In this document: in pieces, positions 21,879 to 32,344 of the stretch
Position numbering within the stretch: position 1 is the first letter of the stretch
Layout: every line of letters begins with the position of its first letter
NCBI GenBank assembly: GCA_039707465.1
Contig: CM077644.1
Span: forward strand, 215,697,962-215,761,961
Direction: 5' to 3'
Length of the DNA: 64,000 nt
DNA from: Rhabdophis nuchalis
Lineage: Eukaryota; Chordata; Lepidosauria; Squamata; Natricidae
The notes under the pieces: generated by a model
The model's database searches: none
The model's input: only the letters and a program-made list of their open reading frames with translations
Told to the model about the DNA's origin: nothing
Position numbers and translations under genes: made by a program

Positions 21879-22175
21879 CAGTGGTGGGATTCAACTGGTG
21901 TAACAACCAGTTCGCTGAGTGTGTGGGTGGGCACCAAACACGTACTCCACACATGTGCAGTGCGTTTGAAAACTGTTCTAAAACTTACCTTCTACTGTAG
22001 CCCCAGTAAATAAAACTGCTGAGGCACGGTGATACGCTCTGCCCTGCCTATCAGCTGGACTTCAAACAAAGGAAATATAGAACAGACTAGCGCAGGAGGG
22101 GGTGGGAGGGGCCAACTGATCGCCAGAACTACCGGTTTGCCCAAACCATTCCAAATCATCTGAATCCCACCCCTG
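21879..22175. mobile_element. hAT-type MITE (GTGGTGGGATTC ends, different core)
   Basis: A 297-bp element with ends CAGTGGTGGGATTCAA and TGAATCCCACCCCTG and a perfect 8-bp duplication CTGACACC (21871-21878, 22176-22183). The interior differs from 5225-5471, so it is a separate subfamily sharing termini. Confidence 0.92.
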
Positions 22176-22183
22176 CTGACACC

Positions 22184-23213
22184 TACCCTCCAGTTTTATT
22201 TGTGCAATGCCACAAAAAGGGCTTTTTATTGTTCTTTATTTGCCAATCTTCTTATCGTCTTTACTTTTTCGTCAATGTAGTGCCTTCACAAAGCCTTCTT
22301 TAGGGTATAAATGAGCCACAGGAGAGCTGAAAGATTGTAAAGATTGTTGTGCAATGAAATGCAAAATACACGAGCATACTCCTTATCCACTGTCTAAACA
22401 TTAATCAGTTCAACGTCTATACCCTACCAATAATAATTTCATAGAAATGATGTCCTTTAATACAATAATGAAAACAAATTTACATTTTAAATAGATCTGT
22501 TTAAAAATTTGAAAAAGAAATTCTTTGCATGGCACCAGTCTACTTCAACAAGAAGTATGATCTGAAAGGCTGAGGGTTATCTGAAAAATGCTATTGCAAT
22601 CTGAGAAAGTATGTGACAGGGGGACCCACTTCATTGTAAAAAATCTGTTCTGGTACAGGAAACATTGATAAATATTAACTTTAACTGTTTCCTTGTTTTT
22701 ATATTGTAGGGGAGAACAAAAGTCATTCAAACAGTTACCTTGACTGAAATAACTAGGCTACACGAAGTACCTGCTGTAATGCCATTCATTCAGATCCAAC
22801 TGACCACAAAGAAGATTTCTTTCTTTCTTTCTCACTGGTTGGTTTCTCCTCTTAATTTCCTAGTTGGTTCCATTTGATCTATTTTGATGAAATACTCTTT
22901 AGATTCATAATTCAAGTCACTATCTTTCCTCTTTCATTTTTATTTGCTTGCTCCATTTGTCTCATACATATCCAATCAAACTTTAAAATGTGGAAATTGG
23001 ATGAGAGGATAATGCAATTTCTTAGGCCATGTTTGTCTCCATTAAATCTGGTAAAACAAGAAATAAAATATCTAATACAGAAATAAATATAATAAAACTG
23101 GGAGCCAGCTTTATAATGTTAGAGAAAATAGGAGAAAATTATTTTTAGCTATTCATTATAATTTGTTTATAATAAATTATGTTATTCATTATAATTTATA
23201 ATGAATTATGTTA
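22184..23213. other. Unique AT-rich DNA before the Helitron
   Basis: No gene is seen. A short (TTTC)n run lies at 22819-22831. The last 70 bp before the Helitron are AT palindromic repeats (ATTCATTATAATTTATAATG). Confidence 0.5.
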
Positions 23214-23520
23214 TCTATATAAATAAAAATGTAAAATAGTTTGTACGAAGCAGCTAATCTCAAAAACTACTGCACCGATTTACCTCAAATTTTGACACAA
23301 TGTTCCCAAGGACTTCCAATAATAGAATATGTACTTATTTTGTGGCTAGCACACATGTGTCATGTGCAAGATAAACGAATGTAAAGTGTACCCACTGATC
23401 ATGTTTTCACCTCCCTGTAACTCCTCCCACCTGGCATTTCCAACAGTCATTTCGTCAAGAACACTGTATGGAGGCCTAAAAGGGCCAAGACAAGGCACAG
23501 AGGATAGCAAACTCCCAGGT

Positions 23521-23525
<5 letters not shown>

Positions 23526-23586
<61 letters not shown>
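23526..23586. repeat. (GA)n microsatellite
   Basis: About 30 perfect GA units within the Helitron, between its left arm and the CR1 piece. Confidence 0.98.
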
Positions 23587-23589
<3 letters not shown>

Positions 23590-23755
23590 GCAGTTTAATA
23601 AAAGAGGGACTAGGGAGACATGATAGCAGCCTTCCAATATCTCAGGGGTTGCCACAAAGAAGAGGAAGTCAAGCAATTCTCCAAAGCACTAGACGGCAGA
23701 ACAAGAAGCAATGGGTGGAAACTAATCAAGGAGAGAAGCAACTTAGAACTGAGGA
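23590..23755 (+). mobile_element. CR1 scrap inside Helitron 1
   Basis: CR1 ORF2 C-terminal sequence from AGTTTAATAAAAGAGGGACT to AACTTAGAACTGAGGAG. It starts at the same CR1 position as both CR1 pieces in Helitron 2. It stops before the CR1 3' end and passes directly into GGTA repeats. Confidence 0.92.
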
Positions 23756-24771
23756 GGTAGGTAGGTAGGTAGAGGGATAGATGGAGAGGGAGAAATAAGG
23801 TAGGTGGGTAGGTAGGTGGATAGATAGATAGGGAGAAACACGATAGGTAGGTAGGTAGGTAGGGTGATAGATAGAGAGGGAGAAACACAGTAGGTAGGTA
23901 GGAAGGTAGAGGGAGAAAGGAAGAAATATAGTAGGTAGGTAGGTAGTTAGATAGATAGATAGATAGGTAGGTGGATAGATAGAGAGGGAGAAATACAATA
24001 GATAGTTAGGTAGGGGAATAGATAGAGAGGGAGAAATACAGTAGGTAGGTAGGTAGATAGGGGGAAAGATAGAGAGGGAGAATTACAGTAGGTAGGTAGG
24101 TAGGGGGAGAAAGGAAGAAATACAGTAGGTAGGTAAGTAGAGGGATAGACAGGGAGAAATACAGTAGGTAGGTTAGGTAGGTAGGTAGGTAGGGGCATAG
24201 ATAGATATGGAGAAATACAGTAGGTAGGTAGGTAGGTAGGTAGGTAAGGGGATAGACAGATAGGGAGAAATACAGTAGGTAGGTAGGTAGAAGGATAGAG
24301 AGGGAGAAATACAGTAGGTAGATAGGTAGGTAGGTAGAGGGATAGAGAGAGAGAGAGGAAGAAATACAGTAGGTAGATAGGTAGGTAGGTAGAGGGATAG
24401 AGAGTGAGGGAGAAATACAGTATGTAGGTAGGTAGAGGGATAGATAGAGAGGGAGAAATACGGTTGGTAAGTAGGTAGGTAGAGGGAGATAGGAAGAAAT
24501 ATAGTAGGTAGGTAAGTAGCGGAATAGACAGAGAGGGAGAAATACAGTAGGTAGGTAGGTAGGTAGGTAGGTAGGTAGGTAGAGGAATAGAGAGAGAGGA
24601 AGAAATACAGTAGGTAGGTAGGTAGAGGGATAGAGAGGGAGAAATACAGTAGGTAGGTAGATAGAGGGAGAAAGGAAGAAATACACTAGGTACATAGGTA
24701 GAGGGATAGATAGAGAGGGAGAAATACGGTAGGTAGAGGGATAGAGAGGGAGAAATACAGTAGGTAGGTAG
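23752..24771. repeat. GGTA-rich minisatellite array
   Basis: An irregular tandem array of units made from (GGTA)n, GGGATAGATAGAGAGGGAGA and AATACAGTAGG, roughly 40-70 bp each, with variable GGTA counts. The same unit on the opposite strand fills 53756-54480 and 54825-54850. Long frames on the minus strand (for example about 229 codons to 24006) are repeat translation only. Confidence 0.95.
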
Positions 24772-24883
24772 GTTGGGGGTTATATGGTGGTTGTGTGTAT
24801 GTGTGCAGGTGTAGATCTACACATAGATTGGTTGGCCATTTAACCAAACTGGGCCACAGCAATGCGTGGCCGGGTATAGCTAG

Positions 24884-26224
24884 TATGTTATAATTTATAA
24901 TGAATTATGATAGCAAAATTCATTATAATTCATTATAATCAATAATATATACTGTATAATAAGCTAAATTTGGTTTACATGCAATTTAATTAACATGACA
25001 TTATTTTCTAGTGTTGTTTATGGTGTGTACCTGCTACTAAGTTTGTCAAATCATGGCCACATTCTAAAAAGTCATCAGTATGACTCCCAAATACTTAGCA
25101 GTCTGTATACAAATGCTCCTTTGGTTCTCATTCCTCATGCCAAACAATCCCATCTTATTTCTGAAAATGGTTTTTGTGGTATGCAAGATGATCGTCCCTG
25201 CTATAATGGAAGAAATTCATTTTTCATGTTCTGACCTTGGCTGTCTGCTCTGCCCATAGCAGTTTCTTCAGCCTGACTGTGAATATTTTCCATGCATTCC
25301 ACACCTCCCACCAAACACCCTCCATTCTTCATATGCTTCTGTCCATGTTTATTATTTTATTTATTTATGCAAAAAGAAACTCACATAATGAATTTTTTAA
25401 AAGGCATTTTTGTCCAATGTTAGGGTGGAACAATTATTTTGTAGTAAATTTGCCAGGGTTTACCGAATATTACCATTGCTGCTGTTGCTATCAGGGTTGT
25501 GTTTTTGTTTTGTTATTACCATTATTATTAATTTATGTTCCCCTTCTTTCAAGAAACTCAGAGTTGTTCCTTTCCTGTTATAGGAAGCCTGTTATTGAAG
25601 TATGAGGCTGAAAACACTTTTTGACAGAATAGAGCAGTGTCCACCTCCAATCCTCTCTTGGTGTCAGGTACAGTAGATATAATATACCATCCTTGGTGTT
25701 CTTAATTTTCATTCTAGACTAAATTGAAGGAAGATTTCCATTGATCTCTTTGTCTCTCCCTCCCTCTTACTTTCCTTCTCCCTCTTCCATCAACCTTCCC
25801 TTCAAGACTGAAGGTTGTTTGGAAGATGCCAATGTGTCAAAGGCTTCAGATGTCTTTAGGAAACCAACATTCTCCTACAACTCAGTTAGCTTATTGGATG
25901 GATGGTCCTTTTTTCTTCTTCCACCATCTGATGTACTTGCAACATTCCATGCCCACCTATTGCCTTAGTAGGCAGAACCTGTCAATGTCACTGCGAGAAT
26001 GAAGGGCATGATTCATTGTCATTATTTTTCTGGTCTTCCTGTCCATTTCTTTTAGTTCTGCTTGAGTTCAGTCCACTATTCCAGCTGACTAGAATTGCCC
26101 GAGTGTTGATTGCCTTGATGGTATTTCCTCCTTTAAGTCTAGACCTTAAGATCATCTTCACTCTCCTGATCCATTCACCTCTAATCTTTTTTTTGGTACT
26201 TCAGTGTGCTTGATATTGTCAACT
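24884..26224. other. Unique AT-rich DNA
   Basis: The first 80 bp repeat the AT palindromic motif seen left of the Helitron (TTATAATTTATAATGAATTA). Beyond that no family or exon is seen. Frames at 24995-25234 and 25237-25605 have no motif. Confidence 0.5.
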
Positions 26225-26704
26225 TAAAGGATACCTGAGTATGTGTAGTAATCATCTTCATCTATACTCTTAATTTACTTTCATGGGGCATCATGGGGCA
26301 CCTTAATTCCTTCATTTTTCACTATATTTCCTTGTTTGATAGTGAGTGTGGCACATTTGTCCAATCTAAACACTATTGCAATATCTTGGCTATATATAAG
26401 GGCAGTGTTGAGCAGCAATTTTATTTCAGATGGAGTTTTCCATGCAGCTTTAGATCATCCATGTAAAGGAGGTGAGACAGTCTGGCAGATGTTTTTGATG
26501 TTTCTTCTGGCCTAAGTTATTCAGCAGTGTTGGCAGAGGAAACAGTGCAATGATAAATTGTAGTGGTGATAGTGAATCTCCTTGAAATATTCCTCTCTTG
26601 ATATTTCCTTCTCCAAGGCTCTCATCATTGACCTGCAACTGTGTCTTCTGTTGTGCCATCAATTTTTGCACAAAGCTTTTGATGTTTCTACTGACTCCTG
26701 TTAT
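26225..26704 (-). mobile_element. R4/R2-like LINE, reverse-transcriptase fragment
   Basis: Reverse-strand translation gives SRNIKSFVQKLMAQQKTQLQ, then GEGNIKRGIFQGDSLSPLQF, then after a frame break YMDDLKLHGK. The FQGDSLSP motif B, the YMDD palm box and the INIRRG-type lead-in are characteristic of the R2/R4 group with a restriction-like endonuclease. The upstream part of the same kind of element is at 27663-28900. The copy is degraded by frameshifts and stops. Confidence 0.75.
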
Positions 26705-27160
26705 TTCTTCTTCTTCTTGTGCCATATCCGTCATTGGACATTGGTAATCAGGTGGGCCATCCTATTTTTGCCAACAACAGCATAAAAAAGTGCTGCTGAG
26801 TTTTGTCCAAACCAGTCCTTTAGGTTTTGCAGCCATGATGTTCTTCTGCCTAGACCTCATTTGCCTTCAGTTTTTCCCTGGAGGATTAAGTGAAGGATGT
26901 TGTATTTTTCTGGGTGTTGCATCACATGCCCCAAATAGTCTAACTTTCACTTTTTAATGGCTTTGATGACCTCCCTTTGCTTTCTCAGGTGGCTTATTAC
27001 CTCCTCATTAGTGATTTTGTCAACCCAGCTTATATGTAACAGCTGTCTGTAAATCCACATTTCAAATGCTTCTAGTTTCTTCAAATCATTTTCTGTCAGA
27101 GACCAACTCTCTACTCTGTAGATCAGGATAGAAAAGATGTAACACCTTCATTCTGTTAAG
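26705..27160 (-). mobile_element. RTE-like LINE C-terminus nested in the R4-like element
   Basis: Reverse-strand translation (with stops) reads MWIYRQLLHISWVDKITNEE, KLDYLGHVMQHPEKYNILHL, ILQGKTEGK and an NLKDWF block, ending in an (AAG)n tail at 26705-26718. This is the conserved post-RT region of RTE-clade LINEs, whose simple-repeat tails are typical. It lies between the two R4-like parts on the same strand. Confidence 0.7.
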
Positions 27161-27170
27161 TTATCTAGAA

Positions 27171-27223
27171 CAGGGATGTCCAAACTTGGGATGTCTTAAA
27201 GTTCCCAAGTTTGGACATCCCTG
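27171..27223. mobile_element. Minimal 53-bp palindromic hAT-type element
   Basis: Ends CAGGGATGTCCAAACTTGGG and its reverse complement surround about 11 bp. A perfect 8-bp duplication ATCTAGAA flanks it (27163-27170, 27224-27231). The element is little more than two inverted repeats. Confidence 0.88.
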
Positions 27224-27299
27224 ATCTAGAACAATAATAAAGCATTCTTTACAAAATAAGTCTAATAATGTGAACATTCTATAGGCATTTATAGTTATT

Positions 27300-27661
27300 G
27301 ACTTACCTCCTTGCAGCAAATAGCGTGTTTCAGTTGAGTTTGATTAGCACAAGAAAAAAAAATCTGCCTCTGCCTCCCAGCAATTTGCCTCCTAGCAGCA
27401 AACAGCAAACAAGTTTCAGCATGGACCTCCCAATGATCAGCTGTTTCAGGCTGCAGGGATTGCCATAGCCTATTGCCACTTCCACAAGCCCCCCTTTCCC
27501 CATTTGCTGCAAGGATGTAAATTGCTGGGAGGCAGAGGCCAAAAGGTGGGGGCTAGTGGGTGGGCAGGGCTACATTCGGTGTATAAGACACACCCAAATT
27601 TTCACCCTCTTTTAGGGCGGGAAAATGCATCTTATACTTCGAAAAATATGGTATTTCTTTC
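27300..27661. mobile_element. Short DNA element related to 17450-17836
   Basis: The right end GCATCTTATACTTCGAAAAA, TATGGTA mirrors the terminus at 17820-17836, and GTGTATAAGACACACCC lies inside. The left boundary near 27300 is a guess. An internal inverted repeat is visible (CTGCCTCTGCCTCCCAGCAA at 27364 and TTGCTGGGAGGCAGAGGC at 27521). It interrupts the R4-like element. Confidence 0.5.
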
Positions 27662-27662
27662 A

Positions 27663-28900
27663 TTTCAACTTCTTTTTTATTCTTATGCATTTCTTTTAAC
27701 CAAGCTGCATTCTTGTTGTATTTCTTTGGGTTATCCCGTATCCGTGCTCAGAATTGCACTGTTTCTTCCTTGTCAGATACTGAGTGATTCACTTCTGTTT
27801 CTGCATTGATAGGTTGAGAGACACGTTTCTGATTGGATTGAAATTTGAGGTACTGCCTATAATTTGCAATTTGTATCTGCTGATCTTCTTTGCTATAGCT
27901 GTTATTTGCTGCTTTATTATTGCTATGCTTCCTTGACCTTCCTTGTTCCTAAGTGCTATTTCTTGGTTAGATATTCTTTGTTTTTCTTGTTCTTCAGCTT
28001 CTTTTCTTTCATCTGTTCTAACTTGCTTGCAGCTGATCTCAACTTACTGATCTGATTTTCCATTTTTAAGGTGCACTGTTCGGTTCCCCCCCACCCCCCT
28101 TCTCCGTTGATTTTGCATCCCAGGTATTCAGTTATAAATGCAGCTGTACTGTACATTAGTTGGTGTGTTTCTTGCAGTAAGTTGACTTATACTTGATATT
28201 GCAGTAGTTGCATCTTTTAATGCTTGTGCTAGCTGTTGCTTTGGAACAAGCTTCAACGGAGCCTTATTCTGATGTTTTTGTGCTGTTCTAGATGCTCAGT
28301 TATTCTTTGTTTCAATTCTTTTACTTCTTTGTTCTTCCCAAGGCAGAGGAGAGGGTGTCTGGTTTCCAAATGAAAACAATTGTATATCTCTGCTGGATTC
28401 CTCTACTGCCAACTCCCCCTGGTTTGCCTCTACATTCTGAGTTACTTCTGGCAAGGCTTTGATTTCTTTGTCCTGGGTAAACCTTTGTAGTTCTTCCAGT
28501 TCTGCTTCTGTGAATACTTTATTTCACATTATAAATTAATGTTGATCTGCTAGCCCCTGTTCTGTTATTTCTGATTGTGGGTATTCTTTCCAGAACTGGT
28601 GCGTTCATTTAAAATATCTTCTTCTTTTTGGACTTCATCTGTAATAACATATCATCATTTCTTTGTTTTCAATCACTGTATATTTGTGATGGGTAAATAC
28701 CTTTTCTTCTAGCAGTTCTGCAGCTGGCTGGCTCTGGTTGCTCAGGCATCAGTCCTGATCCTATAGCCCATTTTTCACCAGATCTCCAGGATCTCCAACA
28801 TCTAGCCTAGACCTTGTTAAGCCAGGCGACATCCGAGCTGGTATGGTTTTCTGAAGATGATGGTTGAAGAGGTCCTAGTAATATTCAGAAAAATAGAAAT
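27663..28900 (-). mobile_element. R4/R2-like LINE, N-terminal ORF region (degraded)
   Basis: The reverse strand carries a lysine-rich, coiled-coil-like region, QISKLRSAASKLEQMKEKK, followed by more broken frames with AIAKKISRYKLQI and NPKKYNKNAAWLKEMHKNKK. The last block is characteristic of the segment upstream of the RT in this LINE group (NAxWLKxxxKNKKEVE). Many stops and frameshifts show it is old. The outer 5' limit is uncertain. Confidence 0.6.
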
Positions 28901-30157
28901 AGAAATAAACCTTTCTAAGTTGTTCAAATAAAATCTTGCAAAAATGGAGAAATGAGTTGGTTGATAATGATATTTCAGTGTAATTTCCTAGTGTGGCAAT
29001 TTGTCTAATGATAGCACAGCAACAATTCCTGTCTTTTGAATAAAGCCATCCCATTTATTTGTACCCAGGATACGTTATTTGTAGGATCTAGCAGTCTCTT
29101 TTACTTCTATAGTCACAGTACAATTTGCACTATAGTCTGCTATCTGTAGATGGCACTTTTGACTAATGAGAAAAATAATGAATATATTGGATGTGAACAG
29201 CATGGAACAAATATAAATAAAAATTTTTTTTTTTAACTTTACTTATTTAAAGGCCTTACTTTATGAAAAATGATTTCAGATGCATATTTACTAATTATTA
29301 TTGTACCAAATTAAATCATTGATTTATTTGTGCATTTATGATACATAGCACATTTTCTTTATACAGATTAAAATATCTTCCTGACTCTGATTGTGGAAGT
29401 AGGTTTCTCTGTTGTGACATTTTAAAATAAGACTGCTTCTTATTGAAGGGAATTGCTCACTCAGTCACTTAGTTTTATACAATCAACACATTGCTTGACC
29501 TACTTGAAAATTAAGTTACTGTATAGATAAAACAATGGTGTAGAAATTATTCTGTTCTCCAGTGATTGACAGCAGTATGAACCAATGAACAGTTATTTCT
29601 TTTTTTTTATTACCTAATGAAAAGCCCACTTACCTGACTTTGAAATACTTTATCTACTTGTAAATAAATAAATAATTTGAATTTTTATGTAATTGATGTT
29701 TCCAGTTACAGTAGGACACCTGTGCCCCCAGATATGCATTCTGAAGTTTGCTAGAACATGTGTCTCTACTGAAATTCCACTTAACTTTAATTTGAATTTC
29801 GTCGCTTTGCTATCATGATGTTCAAATTGAAAAAACAGAAAACTGTTAATTCAAATGCATATTGAAAATCACACCTCAGTTTGAGCCTGTTATTTTATAA
29901 GCAATGTGAATTTTCTTTTAATATCATTTGTATTCTAGGAAATGGTGTTTCATGATTTTCTCTTCCACTATGGCAATCATTTTGTGGATGGAAAAACAAC
30001 CTCATTGTAGCAGTGATTTTTTGAGGGATTTCAACAAATGTGCATGCTTAACTTAAGAGTTCGGATATATATTGAACAGAAGTGATTTAAAAATAACAAC
30101 CTTTTTTTGAGTTTTAATAGGTAAAATAAATGGAATTATGATATAGGAAAATATTAT
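28901..30157. other. Unique AT-rich DNA
   Basis: No repeat family, RNA gene or exon is seen in 1.25 kb. There are T-rich runs at 29225-29238 and 29599-29609. Confidence 0.5.
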
Positions 30158-30496
30158 GTAAAGGTAAAGGTTCCCTTCGCACATATGTGCTAGTCATTTC
30201 CGACTCTAGGGGGTGGTGTTCATCTCCATTTCAAAGCCAAAGAAGCCAGCACTGTCCCAAGACATCTCCGTGGTCATGTGGCTGGCATGGCCAACGCCCA
30301 AGGTAATGCTGTTACCTTCCCACCAAAGTGGTCCCTATTTTTCTACTTGCAGTTTAACATGCTTTCGAACTGCTAGGTTGGCAGAAGCTGGGACAAGTAA
30401 TGGGAGCTCACTCCGTTACGTGGCACTAGGGATTTGAACTGCCAAACTGCTGACCTTTCTGATTGACAAGTTCAGCGTCTTAGCTACAATGTCCCC
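30158..30496 (-). mobile_element. Sauria-type SINE
   Basis: The reverse-strand copy begins (in plus coordinates) with the AAGGTAAAGGTTCCC tail and carries CGACTCTAGGGGG, CATCTCCATTTCAAAGCC, AAGACATCTCCGTGG, GGTTGGCAGAAGCTGGGACA and the tRNA-like head AGCGTCTTAGCTACAATG. Sauria SINEs have a tRNA-derived head and a Bov-B-like 3' tail and are widespread in squamates. Diverged, non-functional. Confidence 0.93.
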
Positions 30497-31056
30497 ACAA
30501 AAATGACCAGAGAATGTATCAAACCTGCTACTTCTAAATATCATCTCAAATCCTGGCATTTGGACAATGATTCCATCTCTCTAATAAGCACATGCCGGTA
30601 GCAGTTTACAATAACTAGTCCTGGCTATTCAAAGTTTACTGACCAGACTTTTTTCTCCCTATTCAAAGCAACAGCTAGGAGCTTATGCAATTCATTGCCT
30701 CTCCTTAGACCTGATTAGGCTATCGGATTGCTGTCAGGGTTCTTTCCACGCTTTCAGTTTTGTGGTTCTGTATCATAAATCATCCAGTGCTTTCAGCCAA
30801 AAATATCAGTGAATTATAACTAATCTGTTTGGATGGCTGCTATTCCAATAAAACTACTCTTTAAAAAAAAATCCCTTCATTACCAACATACTGAAACTTT
30901 CATTTTGTTATTTAGTAAAAAAAAAAAAAGTACAATTAGAGACAAGCAAATGCATACATAGACATTTGATTCATTTTAACCATTAACCATTTTTATTTGG
31001 TATGCAGAGTGGCTGGAATGTGTAACAGGACCTCCATGTATTGTTATGGATCTGTG
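30497..31056. other. Unique DNA
   Basis: Nothing is recognised. An A homopolymer lies at 30918-30929. Confidence 0.5.
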
Positions 31057-31069
31057 TATAGAAAGAGGA

Positions 31070-31395
31070 AGCAGTGGCTCAGTAGCTAAGATGCTGAGTT
31101 TGTCGATCAGAAGGTTGGCAGTTCGGCGGTTCGAATCCCTAACATGACGTAATGGAGTGAGCTCCCGTTACTTGTCCCAGCTTCTGCCAACCTAGCATTT
31201 CAAAAGCAGGTAAAAATGCAAGTAGAAAAATAGGAAACACCTTTGGTGGGAGGGTAACAGCATTCCATGCCCCTTTGGCATGTAGTCATGCTGACGTCTT
31301 TGACAGCACTGACTCTTCGGCTTTGAAACGGAGATGAGCACTGCCCCTAGAGTCAGGAACAACTAGCACATATATGCAAGGGGAACCTTTACCTT
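31070..31395 (+). mobile_element. Sauria-type SINE with 13-bp TSD
   Basis: The head contains AGTGGCTCAGTAGCTAAG (A-box region) and GGCGGTTCGAATCCC (B box); the body GTTACTTGTCCCAGCTTCTG, CTTCGGCTTTGAAACGGAGA; the tail GGGGAACCTTTACCTT. Perfect 13-bp target duplications TATAGAAAGAGGA lie at 31057-31069 and 31396-31408, so both ends are intact. This is the best-preserved Sauria copy in the window. Confidence 0.96.
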
Positions 31396-31630
31396 TATAG
31401 AAAGAGGAGCAATCGTGGAATGGAAAAGTAATGATATGGGCCTAGTTAAAGATACTGTCAGCTTTGTACATTTTATCTTATTCTGGAGTGTGGGCAAAAG
31501 ATCAATCGTGCTTGACATTTTTATGTGATCATAAGTATAATTTGCCTAATGAACGTCTATGGAGATTCTCAGTCATTGAGGTCATGGTTGTCCCAAAGGC
31601 GCTTTTTCAAGAGGCAACTTGACTTTCTGG

Positions 31631-31659
31631 TAACTCTAACCCTAACCTTAACCCTGACC
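31631..31659. repeat. Telomere-like (CCCTAA)n tract, left part
   Basis: About five degenerate units: TAACTCTAACCCTAACC, TTAACCCTGACC. It continues at 32162-32174 (CCCTGACCCTAAT) on the far side of a hAT insertion. A short interstitial telomere-like sequence. Confidence 0.7.
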
Positions 31660-32161
31660 CAGTGGCGTAGCGTGGGTTGTCAGCACCCGGGGCAAGGCAA
31701 GTAATTTGCGCCCCCTAACCCTCCCCCAGATAGTCCCTCGCTCCGCTTTCAAACCACAATAAAAGTGGGAAGAGACGGAAAAGTGCGCGCATCGGGGGCG
31801 GGGGGGGAGCGGGGAGGACGCCCTGCGCGGGGAGGGGGCGCGGCGCTGGAGGGTCCCGGGGGGAAAGGGTGGGGGCGGAGGGGGATGAGGAGCGGAAGGG
31901 GGTGTCTGGCGGGGGGGGGGGCGTTCCGCCTCCCCCCTCCTCCTGCTCGGCCGGGGTGTCAATTTGCAGCGGGAGCTCCTCCTCCGCCTCCTCCTCCTTC
32001 CCGGCCCCTCGCTCGCATTCTCGACCCTCCCCGGGTGGGCTGAGCAGGGGACCCCTCCGGCCGCCTGCTCAGGCAGGCGGGGTGCGCGGTGCGAGCGCGC
32101 CCCCCCAGATGTTGCGCCCGGTGCGGCCGGCCCCCCCTGCACCCCCCACGCTACGCCTCTG
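31660..32161. mobile_element. GC-rich hAT-type element in the telomere-like tract
   Basis: A 502-bp element with ends CAGTGGCGTAGCGTGG and CCACGCTACGCCTCTG (inverted) and a perfect 8-bp duplication CCCTGACC (31652-31659, 32162-32169). The interior is very GC- and CpG-rich with G and C homopolymers, unlike the AT-rich surroundings. No transposase is seen; the 90-160-codon frames on both strands are compositional. Confidence 0.9.
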
Positions 32162-32220
32162 CCCTGACCCTAATCAGAAGGTCCAGTTACCGCTTGAAAA
32201 AGCATTTGAGTTGCTTAATG

Positions 32221-32336
32221 CAGGGGTCCCCAACCTTTGCAACTTTAAGTCTGAAGGACTTCAACTCAAAGCTGGCTGGAGAAGTCTGGGAGCTGAAGTC
32301 CTTCAGACTTAAAGTTGCAAAGGTTGGGGACCCCTG
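32221..32336. mobile_element. Palindromic hAT-type MITE
   Basis: A 116-bp inverted repeat with ends CAGGGGTCCCCAACC and GGTTGGGGACCCCTG and a perfect 8-bp duplication GCTTAATG (32213-32220, 32337-32344). Arms contain TTTGCAACTTTAAGTCTGAA. Same family as 15655-15785. Confidence 0.95.
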
Positions 32337-32344
32337 GCTTAATG

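Larger units (their letters stand above)
23214..24883 (+). mobile_element. Non-autonomous Helitron 1 with CR1 and satellite cargo
   Basis: The 5' end is A|TCTATATAAATAAAAATG. The 3' end has the hairpin GGCCAC-loop-GTGGCC (24852-24871), GGGTATAG, then CTAG followed by T, which are the defining Helitron termini (5' TC, 3' hairpin plus CTRR, insertion between A and T). The left arm (to about 23525) holds no Rep/helicase. The middle is a (GA)n tract (23526-23586), a CR1 scrap (23590-23755) and about 1 kb of GGTA-based minisatellite (23752-24771). The right arm is about 110 bp. A sister copy on the opposite strand is at 53645-56389. Confidence 0.88.

Noticed and set aside
24006..24695. 229-codon minus-strand open frame
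   Set aside because: Translation of the GGTA minisatellite, with no independent protein signature.
23752..24771. CRISPR-like alternation of repeat and spacer
   Set aside because: The 'spacers' are themselves variants of one minisatellite unit and the repeats vary in length; the host is a vertebrate and no cas-like gene is present.
31648..32142. 164-codon minus-strand frame and plus-strand frames of 92-147 codons
   Set aside because: All lie in a GC-rich hAT; overlapping open frames on both strands reflect lack of stop codons in GC-rich DNA.
31660..32161. CpG island marking a gene promoter
   Set aside because: The GC-rich block has exact hAT ends and an 8-bp target duplication, and no downstream exon is seen.
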